Shown: positions 22,991 through 24,015 of the stretch, piece after piece
How the letters are laid out: every line of letters starts with the position of its first letter
Position numbering within the stretch: the first letter of the stretch is position 1
Origin: Bacteroidota bacterium
GTDB lineage: Bacteria; Bacteroidota; Bacteroidia; Cytophagales; Cyclobacteriaceae
Assembly: GCA_003242315.1 (NCBI GenBank)
Contig: QGUY01000019.1
Span: 1-24,015, forward strand
Direction of reading: 5' to 3'
Length of the DNA: 24,015 nt
Program-made: the position numbers and the translations under genes
The notes under the pieces: model-generated
Seen by the model: only the letters and a program-made list of their open reading frames with translations
Told to the model about the DNA's origin: nothing
Database searches by the model: none

Positions 22991-24015
22991 TGTGTTTACG
23001 TTGGTTCGTTGGAAGGATGATGCTCAGTAGGGTAGTTCTGTGCTGCCTGCTTGCGGGTGTGTCATGCACGGAAAAGCTGCCTACGCAGTTTCAGGAGCTC
23101 GTACCTGAAGAGACGGGCGTGACCTTTCGCAACGATATCGTTGAGACGCAGCACAACAATATTCTTACCTATGAATACAGCTACAACGGCGGGGGAGTGG
23201 CTGCCGGTGATTTGAACAACGATGGACTGCCCGATTTGTATTTTGTTGGAAACTCGGTACCGAACAAGCTGTACCTTAATCGGGGTGATTGGAAATTTGA
23301 GGATGTTACGGAAACGGCCGGTGTTGCGGGGCGCACGGACTGGTGCACAGGTGTATCGTTTGCTGATGTGAACGGCGATGGCTGGCTGGACATCTATGTT
23401 TGCTATTCTGGAAATGCCCCGGGTGAGGGATATAATCTGCCTGTAGTACGCGACTACCCGCGACGATCAAACGAATTGTTCATCAATAACGGCGGAGAAA
23501 AGGGCGGTATACCAACGTTTACAGAGAGCGCTGTTAAATATGGCCTCGATGCCATCGGAACGTTTTCAACGCAAGGATACTTTTTCGACTATGATCGTGA
23601 TGGCGACCTCGACATGTTCCTTCTGAATCATGCGAACATGTTTTACGCGGCGTTCTTTAATACGAGTCGCCTCCGAAACCTTCGGCATTCCTACTTCGGC
23701 AACAAACTGTACCGCAATGACAACGGCAAGTTTGTGGAAGTCAGCGAAGAAGCAGGTATTCACGGCAGTGGCTTGAACTTCGGCCTGAGCGCCGCCGTGA
23801 GCGACCTCAACCACGACGATTGGCCGGATATATACGTCACAAACGACTACGAAGAACAAGACTTTTGCTACATAAATAACGGCGATGGAACATTCAGGGA
23901 AGTATCTCACACGCTGTTTGGCCACCTGTCGAAGTTCGGCATGGGGTGTGATATCGCCGACCTGAACAACGATGGATTGCAAGACATTGTCGTGCTTGAT
24001 ATGCTTCCCGAGGAC
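22990..24015 (+). CDS. Second FG-GAP/VCBS-repeat lipoprotein, 5' part (cut by window end)
   Basis: The frame is open from ATG at 22990 to the last base (342 codons, no stop). The start overlaps the previous stop as TAATG, implying translational coupling; ATGs at 23017 and 23020 are alternatives that give a tighter signal, MLSRVVLCCLLAGVSC, with lipidation at the Cys of GVSC (C26 from the first ATG). The mature N-terminus (TEKLPTQFQELVPEETGVTF) and what follows are clearly paralogous to the upstream lipoprotein: shared NILTxxYxYxGxGVAxGDxNNDGL, SVPNKLYLNRG against MVPNRLYLNRG, FEDVTE and LDMLPED. Five Asp-box loops are visible (DLNNDGLPD, DVNGDGWLD, DYDRDGDLD, DLNHDDWPD, DLNNDGLQD). An ASPIC/UnbV domain is expected beyond the window. 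It is probably the last or penultimate gene of the sus-like operon and another surface-exposed binding protein. Confidence 0.88.
   Translation, partial: MCLRWFVGRMMLSRVVLCCLLAGVSCTEKLPTQFQELVPEETGVTFRNDIVETQHNNILTYEYSYNGGGVAAGDLNNDGLPDLYFVGNSVPNKLYLNRGDWKFEDVTETAGVAGRTDWCTGVSFADVNGDGWLDIYVCYSGNAPGEGYNLPVVRDYPRRSNELFINNGGEKGGIPTFTESAVKYGLDAIGTFSTQGYFFDYDRDGDLDMFLLNHANMFYAAFFNTSRLRNLRHSYFGNKLYRNDNGKFVEVSEEAGIHGSGLNFGLSAAVSDLNHDDWPDIYVTNDYEEQDFCYINNGDGTFREVSHTLFGHLSKFGMGCDIADLNNDGLQDIVVLDMLPED

Noticed and set aside
1..24015. CRISPR array, tRNA, rRNA, transposase or prophage signatures
   Set aside because: No regular spacer-repeat pattern, cloverleaf-like segment, rRNA-like stretch or mobile-element protein was seen on either strand.

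Overview
The window looks like part of a Bacteroidota chromosome, most likely order Cytophagales. The evidence is a SusC/SusD pair with an ECF sigma factor and FecR anti-sigma, a type IX secretion (T9SS) C-terminal sorting domain, a Bacteroidota-type FtsX permease, weak Shine-Dalgarno sites, and -7/-33 promoter-like elements. The genus-level guess is inference. GC is near 50 percent by eye, with an AT-richer patch around 3000-3300. I see no tRNA, rRNA, CRISPR array, insertion sequence or phage gene.

Left part (1-2922): the 3' part of metF (methylenetetrahydrofolate reductase), a 430-base gap with a candidate promoter, then cysE and cysM, the two-step pathway from serine to cysteine. Downstream, on the minus strand, is a 33-residue predicted membrane microprotein. 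Next (2923-3588) is an AT-rich gap crowded with inverted repeats, including an ACCACATAGG-type palindrome.

Middle part (3589-12358): an 801-aa FtsX/MacB-like ABC permease without an ATPase beside it, a SulP anion transporter with a STAS domain, a convergent histone-H1-like Lys/Ala-rich protein on the minus strand, an atypical SDR-fold protein, and an 897-aa secreted beta-helix protein with a T9SS sorting tail. A strong intrinsic terminator at 12233-12268 closes this section.

Right part (12359-24015): a regulated nutrient-uptake locus. An ECF sigma factor and a FecR anti-sigma factor precede a SusC-like TonB-dependent receptor that carries an N-terminal STN signalling domain. SusD follows, then two tandem paralogous FG-GAP/VCBS lipoproteins with ASPIC/UnbV-type architecture, the second cut by the window end. 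The expected logic is that substrate in the SusCD transporter signals through STN to FecR, releasing the sigma factor to transcribe susCD and the downstream lipoproteins. No glycosidase, peptidase or sulfatase gene is visible, so the substrate is unknown.

The most unusual signals are three. A perfect 11-bp GC-rich hairpin followed by a T-run holds the start codon of the first VCBS lipoprotein in its loop. The fecR-susC leader can fold in competing ways. The first VCBS lipoprotein has seven Asp-box repeats on each side of its ASPIC/UnbV domain.
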